The notes under the pieces: generated by a model | Seen by the model: the letters and a program-made list of their open reading frames with translations, nothing else | Database searches by the model: none | Told to the model about the DNA's origin: nothing | Source: Monodelphis domestica | Taxonomy: Eukaryota; Chordata; Mammalia; Didelphimorphia; Didelphidae | DNA length: 64,000 nucleotides | NCBI RefSeq assembly: GCF_027887165.1 | Contig: NC_077228.1 | Coordinates: 429,155,957-429,219,956, forward strand | Direction of reading: 5' to 3' | Position numbers and translations under genes: made by a program | Shown here: one piece after another, positions 1-11,400 of the stretch | Layout of the letters: each line of letters opens with the position of its first letter | How positions within the stretch are numbered: the first letter of the stretch is position 1

Positions 1-439
1 CTAAATTGTAAGGGATAGTCTCTTACACTCCAGTTCCATTAGCCACAGATTAATCTTTACCCAGAAATACTTCCTTCAGAAGGCATTATCACAAATATAC
101 AAACTTACACCCCCAACCTATGGGAGGCATAATCCCCAATTCCTCTTTCATTACTGCACTCTGGGGAGGGTAAGGTGATTATAGTTTAATGAGGTAATCA
201 TAGCTTAGTTTGATTCCTGTAGAGCACCATCCCATTGGGAGTCCAAACTCATCTAAAAGCCAGAGTCCCAGCTGACTGGCTGCAGGGTGCTACCTAGAAT
301 TATAGCTCCAAGGTCAGCCATGGCTCAAACTCCTGGATGGGGATCCCTGATGCCACCCAGAAAGAGTTTAGCTCATAGCACCTGCACTGTTAATGAACTG
401 AAATCTTTATTCTCTGAACATAGCCTACTCATGAACACT
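1..439. other. No recognised feature
   Basis: Unique-looking sequence upstream of an L1 fragment. I see no coding exon, RNA gene or repeat that I can name. Confidence 0.4.
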
Positions 440-1730
440 GTTTTACCAGTTGTTTAAATCTGTCTTCAAGTGTTTTTTAATTGCATTCATGGAGTTCCTA
501 AGAATGTCTTAGCAGATAGAGTCCAAAGTATTTTATATTACATGTAGATATTTTAAGTGGAAATGTTTTTCTATCCCTTCCTGATGGGTTTTGTTAACAC
601 ACAAAAATGCTGGTGATTTGTGTGACTTTATATCCTGCAACTCTGCTGAAATTGTTCCAATTAGTTTTTTGGTTGATTGTCTAGGGATCACTAATATCTG
701 CAAACAAAGTGCCAATTTTGTTTCCATTTTGTATGTTTATTCTCTCAATTTCTTTTTTTTACTTGTTTTCATAGTTAGCATTTCTATTATTATATTAAAT
801 AGTAGTGGTGATTATGAACATCCTTGCTTTACTATTGATCCTGTTGGAAAGGTTTCTAATTTATCCACCTTAAAAAATAATGTTGATGGGGGTGGCTAAG
901 TAGCACAGTGGACAGAGTGCTGGTGCTGAAGTTGGGAGGACCTAGATTCAAATTTAGCCTCAGACACTTCCTAGCTGATTGACCCTGGTCAAGTCACTTA
1001 ATCCTGCTCTTCTCTCATAGAATCGATTCTAAGACAGAAGGTATGTGTTTTGTTTTGTTTTTTAATGCTGACTTAGCTTTAGATAAACACTTTATTAAAA
1101 GAAAAATCCATTTCTTCCTATGATTTCGTGTTTCTTTTTTTTTCTAACAGAAATGGCATTGTTTCAAAAGCTTTTTCTCTATCCCTTAATGATTTCAGTT
1201 GTCGTTATTAATCGAGGTCAGTTATGTTTATCGTTTTCCTAATAATGAACTAACTCTTTATGACTTGTATAAATCCGTTCTGTTCATAGTGTACAATACT
1301 TATGATATGCCACTGCAATCTTTGCTATTTAAGATTTTTTTATTTTAAATTTTATTTAAAATGTTTGCACCAACATTCATGAGGGAATTAGCCTTTAGTT
1401 TTCCTTCTGGTTTGACTGTCCCTGCTTTCGGTATTTGAATCATAGAAGGAATTTGGTAGGACTTCATCTTTCCTGCTTTCTCCCCAATTTGTATAGTATT
1501 AGAGTTACGACTTCTTTAAATGTTGATAGAATTTATGAAGTAGGCAATTTTTGAAACTAGTCTCCCCAACAAATACTTTCGCTGTGAGTTAGAAGAGAAC
1601 ATCTTTTAAGCAAGGGTTTTTTCAGTATTTGTTAATGTCGAATTGTATTCACTAAAGATAGTTCTAATTTTCTCGATTAGTATTTCGCTTAGATTTTGGT
1701 AAATTCATCTGATTAAAATATTTTCTTTAC
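440..1730 (-). mobile_element. Old L1 fragment (ORF2 region), split by a SINE
   Basis: The plus strand reads as the reverse complement of L1 reverse-transcriptase sequence: 'AGTGGTGATTATGAACATCC' followed by 'TTGCTTT' near 803-830, and the 'CATTCATGAGGGAATTAG' stretch at 1375-1392. Reading frames are broken by stops and indels. A SINE (888-1062) interrupts it; flanks carry AATGTTGA and AATGCTGA as a probable imperfect target duplication. It ends just short of the GINM1 CpG promoter. Confidence 0.7.
888..1062 (+). mobile_element. tRNA-headed SINE, family A (plus)
   Basis: Head TAGCACAGTGGACAGAGTG, B-box-like GATTCAAAT, the 'CTCAGACACTTCC' core, and the tail ATTCTAAGACAGAAGG. It lies inside the L1 fragment. 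Confidence 0.8.
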
Positions 1731-1799
1731 ATGAGATTGACTGTTTACTTAGACTGGCGTGTTTTAGGGAATCTTTTAGTGGAAACTGCAGCAAGAAAT

Positions 1800-2420
1800 T
1801 GGAGCACAGCGTTTTCCGCTGCGGCCAGCTGCTCCTCCCAGCCCAGTTCACCAGGCCGGCTGGCTCCGCCTCCACGCCCCCCTCGGGTCCCCCTCCCCCG
1901 CGCGCCTTCTCGGAGGCCTGCTCCGTCTACCAAGATGGAGGGAGCGCCGCCATCCGCTCCTCTCCTGCTGCTGGTGCTGCTGCTTCTGCTTCCCTTGCTC
2001 CAAGCTCCCGGGCGGCTCTTGGCTGGCGCCTCGGAGCCGCCATCAGCTGCTTCGTTCACCCAGGTAGCGAGCGGGCGGGCGCGGACAGCTCGGCAGGGAA
2101 CCGTGTACTAGCTGGGGTAGTGGTCCCAGCGCTGGGCGTTCGGGGAACGTCTCTGGGGACACTGTCCAGGCACAGAGGGCCGTGATGACTCCGCTGGGGA
2201 CCTGACAGCCCCGGCTTCCCCTCTCACAACTAAGTGAGGAGTCAGAGCCAGTGCTGGGGGTCGGGGAGAGAGCGGGGCAGGAGAGGTGGAGGAGCGGGGT
2301 CTGGGGCTTCGGAGCAGCCCTGGTTGGGGCGAGAGGGGGCAAGGGCAAGGGCACGGGCACGGGCACGAGGTGAAGAGTTGAGGGAGCTAGTTAGAGCAAG
2401 CGAGAAAGGACTATTTCCGG
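1800..2420 (+). promoter_or_regulatory. GINM1: CpG-rich promoter region of GINM1
   Basis: GC-rich, CpG-dense sequence over the 5'UTR, exon 1 and the start of intron 1, in sharp contrast with AT-rich flanks. The CCAAGATGGAGGG around the ATG resembles a YY1 core (AAGATGG). No TATA box is evident. It starts within about 100 bp of the end of an L1 fragment. Confidence 0.75.
1935..2063 (+). CDS. GINM1: GINM1 coding exon 1 (signal peptide)
   Basis: Encodes residues 1-43: a short acidic start, a run of about 14 Leu/Val with few interruptions (hydrophobic core), then a small-residue region suited to signal peptidase cleavage. Ends TTCACCCAG with donor GTAGCG, phase 0. The 5'UTR start is not fixed by the sequence; the GC-rich stretch before the ATG begins near 1800. 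Confidence 0.95.
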
Positions 2421-5400
2421 TTAAGTTTTACGATTAAACCTGTTGCTCCCTGGAGCTGCCTAACTTCTCTCTTCTCTAGGGCTTTACCAGAGCGAAAAAT
2501 AAATCTCCAGTCACTTTAATATTTCATAATGGCGCCTTCCGGGGCAGAGCTGGGGCGATTAGCTGCTGGAAGTTTGTGTTTATCAAGCTAGGAAATCTGA
2601 AAGTTGCCTAATGACTGGCAGCTGCGTTCCTGGAAAGGGAGAATGATACAGAGGATCAGCTCTAAGGGTGCTGGGGGGCAGCATCCACCCATGTTGTATT
2701 ACCAGCCTACGAACAGGGTCGGAAGATGGTCAAAATCCCAGTGAACAATTTCCTGAACTTCCTTTGCCTATGCCAGATTTTTTCAATGACCATTTGAGGC
2801 CACTGCTGCCTGTCCAATGGCATTTCGGATGGTAGGGATAAGGAAAGGTTTCAAAATGGAAGACGCCACCCTAGTAGCCTTTTTTTTTTTTCATTGCAAG
2901 TCCTAAGAGTTCAGTGCCAGCAGAATCTTGAGAAAATAGGTGTGTCTGGAACTGGTAAGCATAAATTTAGTCATTGACAGTACAGAGGACCTGGCCTCAG
3001 TCATGCCAACCTTTTTAGTTAAGAAATTATTTACCACTCTAGGATAGGAAAAAGAAAAAAAGAGCCTTTCAATTCTGCTGGGGCATTCCAGTAAGTCACC
3101 ACATAGAATAATTGAAAACATTCGTGTCTTCCAAAATAATAGGAGATAATTTCATTTTGGCTGCTGACTTTAAATCCAGTGATTGAGCTCTTGAGATTTC
3201 ATCATTCCTGGTTATTGCATGATCTTTTCTCCCCACCCCAGTTTTAGAAAGATTCTTATCTAGACCTGGAATTTCATTGCTTTTTGCACAAATGGTGATG
3301 AAACTGGAGAGTCTAGGATCTGTGATGCCGTTATTAGTAAGTCCTTTGGAACTGAACCAGGAAAAGCTATGAAATTTTTTTAAGAACAGTGTTGTTCCTA
3401 GGGCAGTAAGGTGGCACAGTGGATGAGAGCAATGGCCTGGGAATGAGGAAAACTCATCTTCCTTAGTTCAAATCTGGCCTCAGACATGGTTGATCCCAGG
3501 CAAGTTAGAGCACCCTGTTTGCCTCAGTTTCCTCATCCCTATAAGGAGCTAGAAAAGGAAATAGTGAACCATTCTGGTCTCTTTGCCAAGAAAATCCCAA
3601 AATGAAGTCACTAAGAGTCAGACATTACTGAAATGACTCAAAAATGACAACAAAGTGTTGTTCCTAGCCATACTGGACTATAGGCCTATGAACTCTGATT
3701 TTACTCATTCAAGAGGTTATCAGAAACAGAGGCCAGGAAAATAGAATATTAAATAAAGTAAAAATATTTAGTTGTAGCACTTAAAGGAATATACCTTTAA
3801 CTTTACTATAATTGGGTTATCAGAAGGAGGTGGTTGAAAGAAACTAGACTTCATTTATGCTTGTGCCTCATAATATATGTATACCTTTTTCCAATGGAGT
3901 ATTCTTGTCTTTAGTCTTGATTCATTGCATTGAGAAAATAGAGGAGGACATTGAGAATGAATAAGGAAGAAGAATAGCATTTAAGAGAACATGCAGTTTC
4001 ACGTTTTCATTTTACAAGTGAGGGAAGTGAGGCTTAGCAGAATTAAGCAACATAGCCAAATCTGTGGAGAAATGAAAGAGCAGAACTGAGATTCAATTTT
4101 GTGCCCTCAAACTCCATTTCTTTGCTTTTCCCACCATGCCCTATGTCAAGAAAACCAGGATTCACAGTAAAGAGACTCCATCCAAGGAGACCCAAAGAAC
4201 TGGCTCTAATTGGATTTCTGACTCCTTGGCCTGAGGCTCTAAAGAGAGAGATCTGAGTAAGTTGTTAGCCTAGGGAAAGGGGCAGGAGCTGGGGAGCTAG
4301 GAGAAATGGGGAAACAGGTCAGAGTGAGAATAGTTCTAGCAGAGGAGTTTTGTGAGCTACCCATGTGGGCCCCAAGGAGCTTACAATTTGATAATGGCAG
4401 AGACAAGAAAAAACAAATACATGCAAACTAAACAGGAAATGATTAATTGGAGGAAAGGTGATTGAACTAATAAGGTTTGGAAAAGGCTTCTGTAAAAGGT
4501 AGGATTTTCTTTGGGCCTTAAAAGGAAGTCAGAAAAGTCCGTAGTTAGGGGAGTAGGTCAGTCAATGTTTTAGGTATGGGAGAGGGCCAGAGAAAATGCT
4601 AGTAGTGGTGTGTCTTGATCCTGGAACACTGTCACTCTTTAGAAGAGTATGTGGTATGAAGGAAGGTGGGAGAAGACAGGAGAGGTAGGAGGGGGATAGG
4701 GTATGAAGGTCTTTGAATACCAAACAGAGCATTTTGTACTTTCTCCCAAAGGTGCTAGGGGTCCACCATAGTTCACTGAGCAGAATGGGTGACATGATCA
4801 GAGACTGAAAATGAGTAAAAGAATGGTGATGGCAGAGGGATCAGGCTATTAAAGGAGAGGGATGGGATCTTTTGAAAGGGGATTAACGCAAGGTTACTTC
4901 ATCTCATGAGGCAGGGGTAAAGGTGGAAGGAGTGTCAGAAAGTACCTGAGCAACAGGAGCTGGGCAAGAGGGTAGAAGAGTGAGCTCCCCTCAAGTGGTC
5001 TCATTTTCTTCTGTAAAATATGAGACAAGAACCATTCTGGAGGGCAATTTGGAACTATGCGCAAAGGGCGATAAAAGACTGTCTGCCCTTTGATCCAGCC
5101 ATACCACTGCTGGGTTTGTACCCCAAAGAGATAATAAGGAAAAAGACTTGAACAAGAATATTCATAGCTGTACTCTTTGTGGTGGCCAAAATTGGAAAAC
5201 GAGGGGATGCCCATCAATTGGGGAATGGCTGAACAAATTGTGGTATATGTTGGTGATGGAATACTATTGTGCTCAAAGGAATAATAAAGTGGAGGAATTC
5301 CATGGAGACGGTAAAGACCTCCAGGAAGTGATGCAGAGTGAGAGGAGCAGAACCAGGAGAACATTGTACACAGAGACTGATACACATTGGTACAATTGAA

Positions 5401-8400
5401 CATAATGGACTTCTCCATTAGTGGCGGCGTAATGTCCCTGAACAATCTGCAGGGATCTAGGAGAAAAAACACAATCCACAAGCAGAGGACAAACTGTGGG
5501 AGTAAAAACACCGAGGAAAAGCAACTGTTTGACTACAGGGGGGAGGGGATACGACTGAGGAGAGACTCTAAATGAACTCTCTAATGCAAATACCAACAAC
5601 ATGGAAATGGGTTCGAGTCAAGAACACGTGTGATACCCAGTGGAACCTCGAGTCAGCTAGGGGAGAGGTGGGGAGGGGGGGGGGAAGGAAAAGAAAATGA
5701 TCTTTTGTCTCCAATGAATTATGTTTGGAAATGACCAAATAAAATAAGGTTTAAAATATATATATATATATATATATATGAGACAAGATTCTGAGCTGAG
5801 AGAATCTGGGGAGGAGGACCCTGGGAGCCACTATAAAAAAATAGAAAAGTGAGTTGCTAAGGGACAAGTACCATTTATTGCCTCTTTTTGTATCTCCAGC
5901 ACTTAGCACAGTACCTGGCCCATAGTAGGTGCTTAACTAATGTTATTAATTGGTTGATTGAACCCAAGAAGTAGAATGGTATATAATAAATAGGAAGATG
6001 GAAATTTGGGTTCTAGTCTACTCTGCCACTAACTTGTGTGCCACTTGAACCACTCTGGGCCTGTCTCCTTATCTATATCCTTATCTATAAAATCAGAGAT
6101 TAAGCTAGAGGCTTAGCTGGATAAAAAACCAGGGGAAGAGTTTTGGATTAGGACTTGGGTTCACATCCAGTGTTCTAAACTACAGAAGAAGTCTGAGCAG
6201 GAAATATGGAATTTAAGAAAAGAAGAAAGACACCAACACAATATTAGGTTCAGAGAATCTTCCTTGCCTCCACCCACCCACCCCCCAGGGGCTTTTGGCC
6301 AGTGCTTTTATTAGCATATCAACACTCATTGATTATCTGATTGAATCAAAAACTTACAGAATGAACTGTGCAGTTGGTTATCAAAGTCATCAATCCAGTT
6401 ATAACTTGGTTAATAACAAATTTCTATTACGGTCAAAATTCACATTTTTTATGCCTGTAATATTTACTAAGGAAATTGGAAAGATGAAAGAAAGAAGATT
6501 CTTGAATGAGAAGTTATCAGGAATACTGGAGGACTGGCAAATCCTCCTACCTATCTACATGGGAGCTTTTGAAATGTCAATTTCAAAGTAGGTTGTAAGG
6601 AAATCCAAAGGGTCAGAATGGTCACTGGAGATGTGGAAGTTTGCTAGATAGTCAATTTGGTAGAGACCACACTGATTATTATTTCCATTGAAGGCTTGGG
6701 CACTTATTAACCCCGTGAGTTCCTGATATGGTCACAAGAAAATTGCCTTTGCAACAAAATCTTGTTTTATAATGGACCTTGACCTTTACCATGAGACCTC
6801 CATGTAGGCATTTCAGCACCCCAAGATTGGTTGGTGCTTATGATCCCTTCACCCTGCTTTGCCACTTAACTACCACCTATGTGACCTTGGACACTTTGTG
6901 AACTATAAAGTGCTAGATTGGTGGTGACTATTAATGCTCTTTCTGTCTCTGAAACTCAGTTTCCTCAAATGTAAAATGGATAACCTTAGAAGATCCACTC
7001 TCTCTCTCAGTCTATGTCCCTGATTCTCTAAAAGGTTTCTTCTGGCCCTAAAGTACTGTAGATGAGCTTCTCATTCCTGGCCCACTTTCCTGAACTTCCA
7101 GTAAAGCAAGGGTTCCAGAAAAGAATAAAAAATGTTTTGTTTAGTTCTTCTTCAGAATGTCAGGTCAGAGATAGGTGAGGGATAACTGAGTCTTTAGATT
7201 GAAAATTACTGCAAGATTTTCTTAATCATCCAGAAGAAAGTGAGTTAGATCCTACTCCCAGGCTAAATTGTGCTTAATCCTGGAAACTTTTTTCATAAAC
7301 ACTATCCTGCTATGAAACTAAAACAGGGTGGTAAATTACTAAAAATAAGATTGGAAAATCGTTACCTATAAAACTTGTTTTTAGCATAAACACAAAGCTA
7401 AAAGTTAAGAATAATGAAAAAAAAAGGTTCAAAGAATAGCTTGTCAAAGTTAACTATATTGGGGAAACATATTAGTCTCCAGGATAGAAGGGGCAAGGAG
7501 GGGAAGGGATGGAAAAATCTCTGGGAAATACCAAGATCCATTTAGCAGAATTAAGTTTGATAAATAAGACAGACAGAGCCCTAATGACTTGAGATCAAGT
7601 CCCATCTCTCTTTTTTTTTTAACCTTTACCTTCTGTCTTAGAATCAATACTGTATATTGGTTCCAAGGCAGAAGAGCAGTACTGACTAGGCAATGGGGTT
7701 AAGTAACTTGCCCAGGATCACACAGCTAGGAAGTGTCTGAGGCCAGATTTGAACCCAGGACCTCACCTAGTTGCCCCTTCCCATCTCTTTTAGCAGACTT
7801 TGTGTCCCTAGGCAAGAGACTTAATTAACCTTTACCAGCTCCAAACATCTCTTAACACTATAAATTGCAGAAAAGGTGCATATCTAATTTGCTTATTGGT
7901 AGGGGGAGGTCTTTCTTCCAAACTCCTAATACTGATAAACTCAAAGGTCGTGGGGGGGCAGGGGGTTAAAAAAAGCAATTCAGATTAAAAGTTTAATATT
8001 GAAACGTCAGATCTGATACCTGAGTGAATGTTTGTTTCCTTCTTGCAGAGGGCATTCTGGTTCTAACTTGAGCTTTAGATTTAGACCCATGTATGTATGC
8101 TGAGAGAAGGACTATCCCAATCTAAAGAATCTTCAGGTCAACCCCAGAAATTGAGTATAATCTAGGACATGGCCAAAGTTTTAATCTAGGCCTTCTCTAA
8201 AAATCAACCTAAATTTGGACTACCTCTGGAATTGACCCAGACTCATTTCTAGAATACCTTTCAGAAATCCCCTATTGATCAAGAAAGAAAAAATCACAGG
8301 CTAGAGCTTGGGATAAATGCTGCTTCTTGTTTTGGCAAGAGAACTAATTTTTGCCTTTATATAAATAGGTGGAAGAAAGAGGCCATTTCCATGTAGCCAG

Positions 8401-11400
8401 TTAACCTATACACCAATCATTTAATTATTTTTTCTTACTATAATCTTTCTGCTGAATAGAAAATTGAGACCATTAAAAAAACAAACAACCTTAGGTGACT
8501 TAGTAGGATAAATCACTTAACCCTCAGAGCTGTAGACAGCTCACTAAAACTCTTAAGTTATAAACCTCTAGCCATGGATCATTTTTTAATATTGAGTATA
8601 ATGAATAAGTATTTATTAAGTGCTTACTAAGTGCCAGTCAGCCAGTTAGTATACATTTATATAGGGCCTCCTATATGCCAAGCACTTAGCTAAGTGTTGC
8701 AAAAGGCAAATCTCCACTTTCAAAGACCTTACCATCTTATTGGAGAGATAGCATACAAATAACCAGGTACAAACACTGTATATACAAGATAAATGGGAGA
8801 TCATCCACAGGGAAGGTGCTAGCAGTACAGGACCTGACAGGCTTCTGAGATTTTAGATTGAAGGAAGCCAGGAGGCAGAGATAAGGAGGGGAAGCCTTCC
8901 CGGCTTGGAAAATGCAGTCTGGAGATAAGTACCTGCCAGGAAGCCAAGCTTCTGGATTACCAAGTGCTTGCTAGGAGGAAGAAGACTGGAAAAGGGAGAG
9001 GGGAGCCACCTGATGAAAAGCTTTAACTGTAGACTAGAGGATTTTCTGTCGGATCCTGCAGGGGATGGGGAAATGGCACACTCACTTGGGCCAATGAGTA
9101 GAAGATGCCCTGGAGTGAGGAGAGACGCGAGGCAGACATCTGTGCCCGTGTCAGGGTGTGGTGGTGTGTGAGAGATGGGACCCAGGGGAAGTCGATGGGC
9201 TTTTGGCCACAGATTGATTGGGCTGGGGGGCTGACAGTGGAGGCTGATGCTGAGACATCCAAGAGGCTGCCTAGGTTTTGAGCCTGGGTGACAAGGAGAA
9301 TCCAGGAACAGTGAACAGCTATGAGAAGATGAGGGGTACGGGAGGGTTTGCAGGGAAAGATGAGTTCAGTTTGGGATGTTACATTTAATACATATGCAGA
9401 ACAGCCAGTTTAAGATGTCCAACAGGAACCTGGTAAGGCACGATTGGACCTTTGGAGAGAGATTAGAGCAGAAGAGATACATCCAATGATCATTTGCCAT
9501 GGAAATGAATGTTGAACCCAGGAATGCTGACAAAATCACCAAGTGAGACAGTGAAGTTTAGAGAGGGAAAAAGAGAGAACCCAGCCTGGGGCCTTGAATT
9601 AAGAGAAGGAACTTCTCAGGAGCCTGAGAAGGAGCAGCCCCACTGCTTGGAGGAGGGTCAGGAAAGAGGTCAGCAGTTATGGTAAAGAGGGTTTTAAGGG
9701 ACTGAGAGGAGGGGAATTGCAGGCACTGGCATAGATAGTTTAGCTGAGAAGGGGAAGGAAGGCATGCTGAGATGGTCAGACGGGCTATAGCCATGGTTGT
9801 AGGCAACTTTTAGCTACAGTTTATAGAAGTTTCCAAATACAAATCCATAGTTTCCCATGCCATTGGAGTTGCAGGTCCCAATGGGAGGGCGCACATATTT
9901 CCCAAACTCCTTTACCAACTACTATAGTAATGTCATTGTTACTTGCAGGACAATATCAAAATTAATGTAACTACCCTGGAAGATGATGGGGAACTCCATG
10001 AGAAACAGGTTTGTCCTCTTTTCTGTGTTCTTTTAATATAAGATGCTATTTGTCTGAATTAAATTTATAGGTATCCCTTCCACATCGTAGAGAGGTTAGA
10101 GGAAACTTGGAAAATATGTGTAAAAATTTTTGGCCTTCCCTTCTATACCAGAAAGGAAGTTCAGTTTTTTTTCCTTTATTTGGGTATATTTGGTATGTTA
10201 TTGTAAAATTTGGGTTAAGTTTTTGGTCATAGGCTATATGTAGGTTAATGTTAAAATATCTCTAAATTTCTTGACGTGTCATCTGCTGGCTTTCATGTTC
10301 CTTTTACAAACTTTTGTTCATTTTAACTTTAAAAAATAAATTGGATTTGTTTATGATATTAAAAGAAAAATGTTGATATTATATAAAACTATACACAGTG
10401 TATGTTTTTCTGTGTTATCTGCTACCTCTTTGTGTTGTCTGCAGTTTCAAAAAATTCCCAAACAATTTCCATTTAATTTTTTTATGTCAACTTGTGATCT
10501 TTCAAAACTTTGCTGGAAAGTTGAGATGTGGAAGGGACACCTGTACTTATTTTTCAGTTTTTTAGGTTTTTTTATCCCAAATCATATGTAGTTCTACTAT
10601 TTTTTTTAAACCCTCATCTTCTGTCTTGGAAATGCTGCTAAGTATCAGTTCCAAGGCAGAAAAGCAGTAAGGGCTAGATGACTAGGATTAAGCAACTTTC
10701 CCAGGGTCACACAACTAGGAAGTGTCTGAGGTCACATTCGAATCCAGGACTTCCTGACTCTGGGTCTGACTCTCTGTCCACTGAGCCACCTAGCTGCCCC
10801 TGCCCCTTCTATTTTTTATTTATAATAAAAATCTTTATAAGATTTTGCCATCATCAATAAATTGTCAGAATTAATGTAAACTTTGTGTTTTATTTTAAGG
10901 TTGTTCTTAATATTATTTATGAAAATGGACAGATATATGTAAATGACTTCCCCTTAAAGAGTGGTGTAACCCGAATAAGGGGTGAGGCCTTCATAGGTGA
11001 GTACCACTAGATTATTTCTACACTGGCTCTGTTGTAATGGTTCAAAATAAAGAACTCTTGGGTTTATTTTTTCAAATGCAAGTTAATAGCATAGATTATA
11101 ATAGGAATAAATAGTATCTATAGTTGTTTATAGCTTTAGTGCTTCATCTTCAGTGCTGCCTATACCTGGCATTGTACATTGTTTTTCTTAAAATGCAGGT
11201 CTTGCATTTGAGGTTGGACCTTATGAAGCTGCATTTAAGGTAGGTCAGTGTCAAATTAGTGATGATACAATTAGTAAATGAAATAACCATGCAAACCAAG
11301 AAAAATAGTAAACCTGCTACTGAACTACTTTTGTGTTCTTGGGCAAGTCATTCAACCTCCAAACCTTATTTTGACAGCTATAAAATGGTTGGAATAGATG

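Noticed and set aside
1745..2366. Several overlapping frames near GINM1 exon 1
   Set aside because: Shadows of the CpG-rich exon; only the frame with the signal peptide continues through the splice sites into GINM1.
4894..5602. 200-residue and shorter open frames on both strands
   Set aside because: They lie in the L1 3' end; the minus-strand one is antisense to L1 text and has no protein-like composition.
11199..11239. A GINM1-like extra exon: in-frame [14 protein letters not shown] between good splice signals
   Set aside because: It would insert 14 residues absent from the human protein as I recall it, and exon 3 splices straight to exon 4 with exact length and phase agreement. A rare cryptic exon is possible but not supported.
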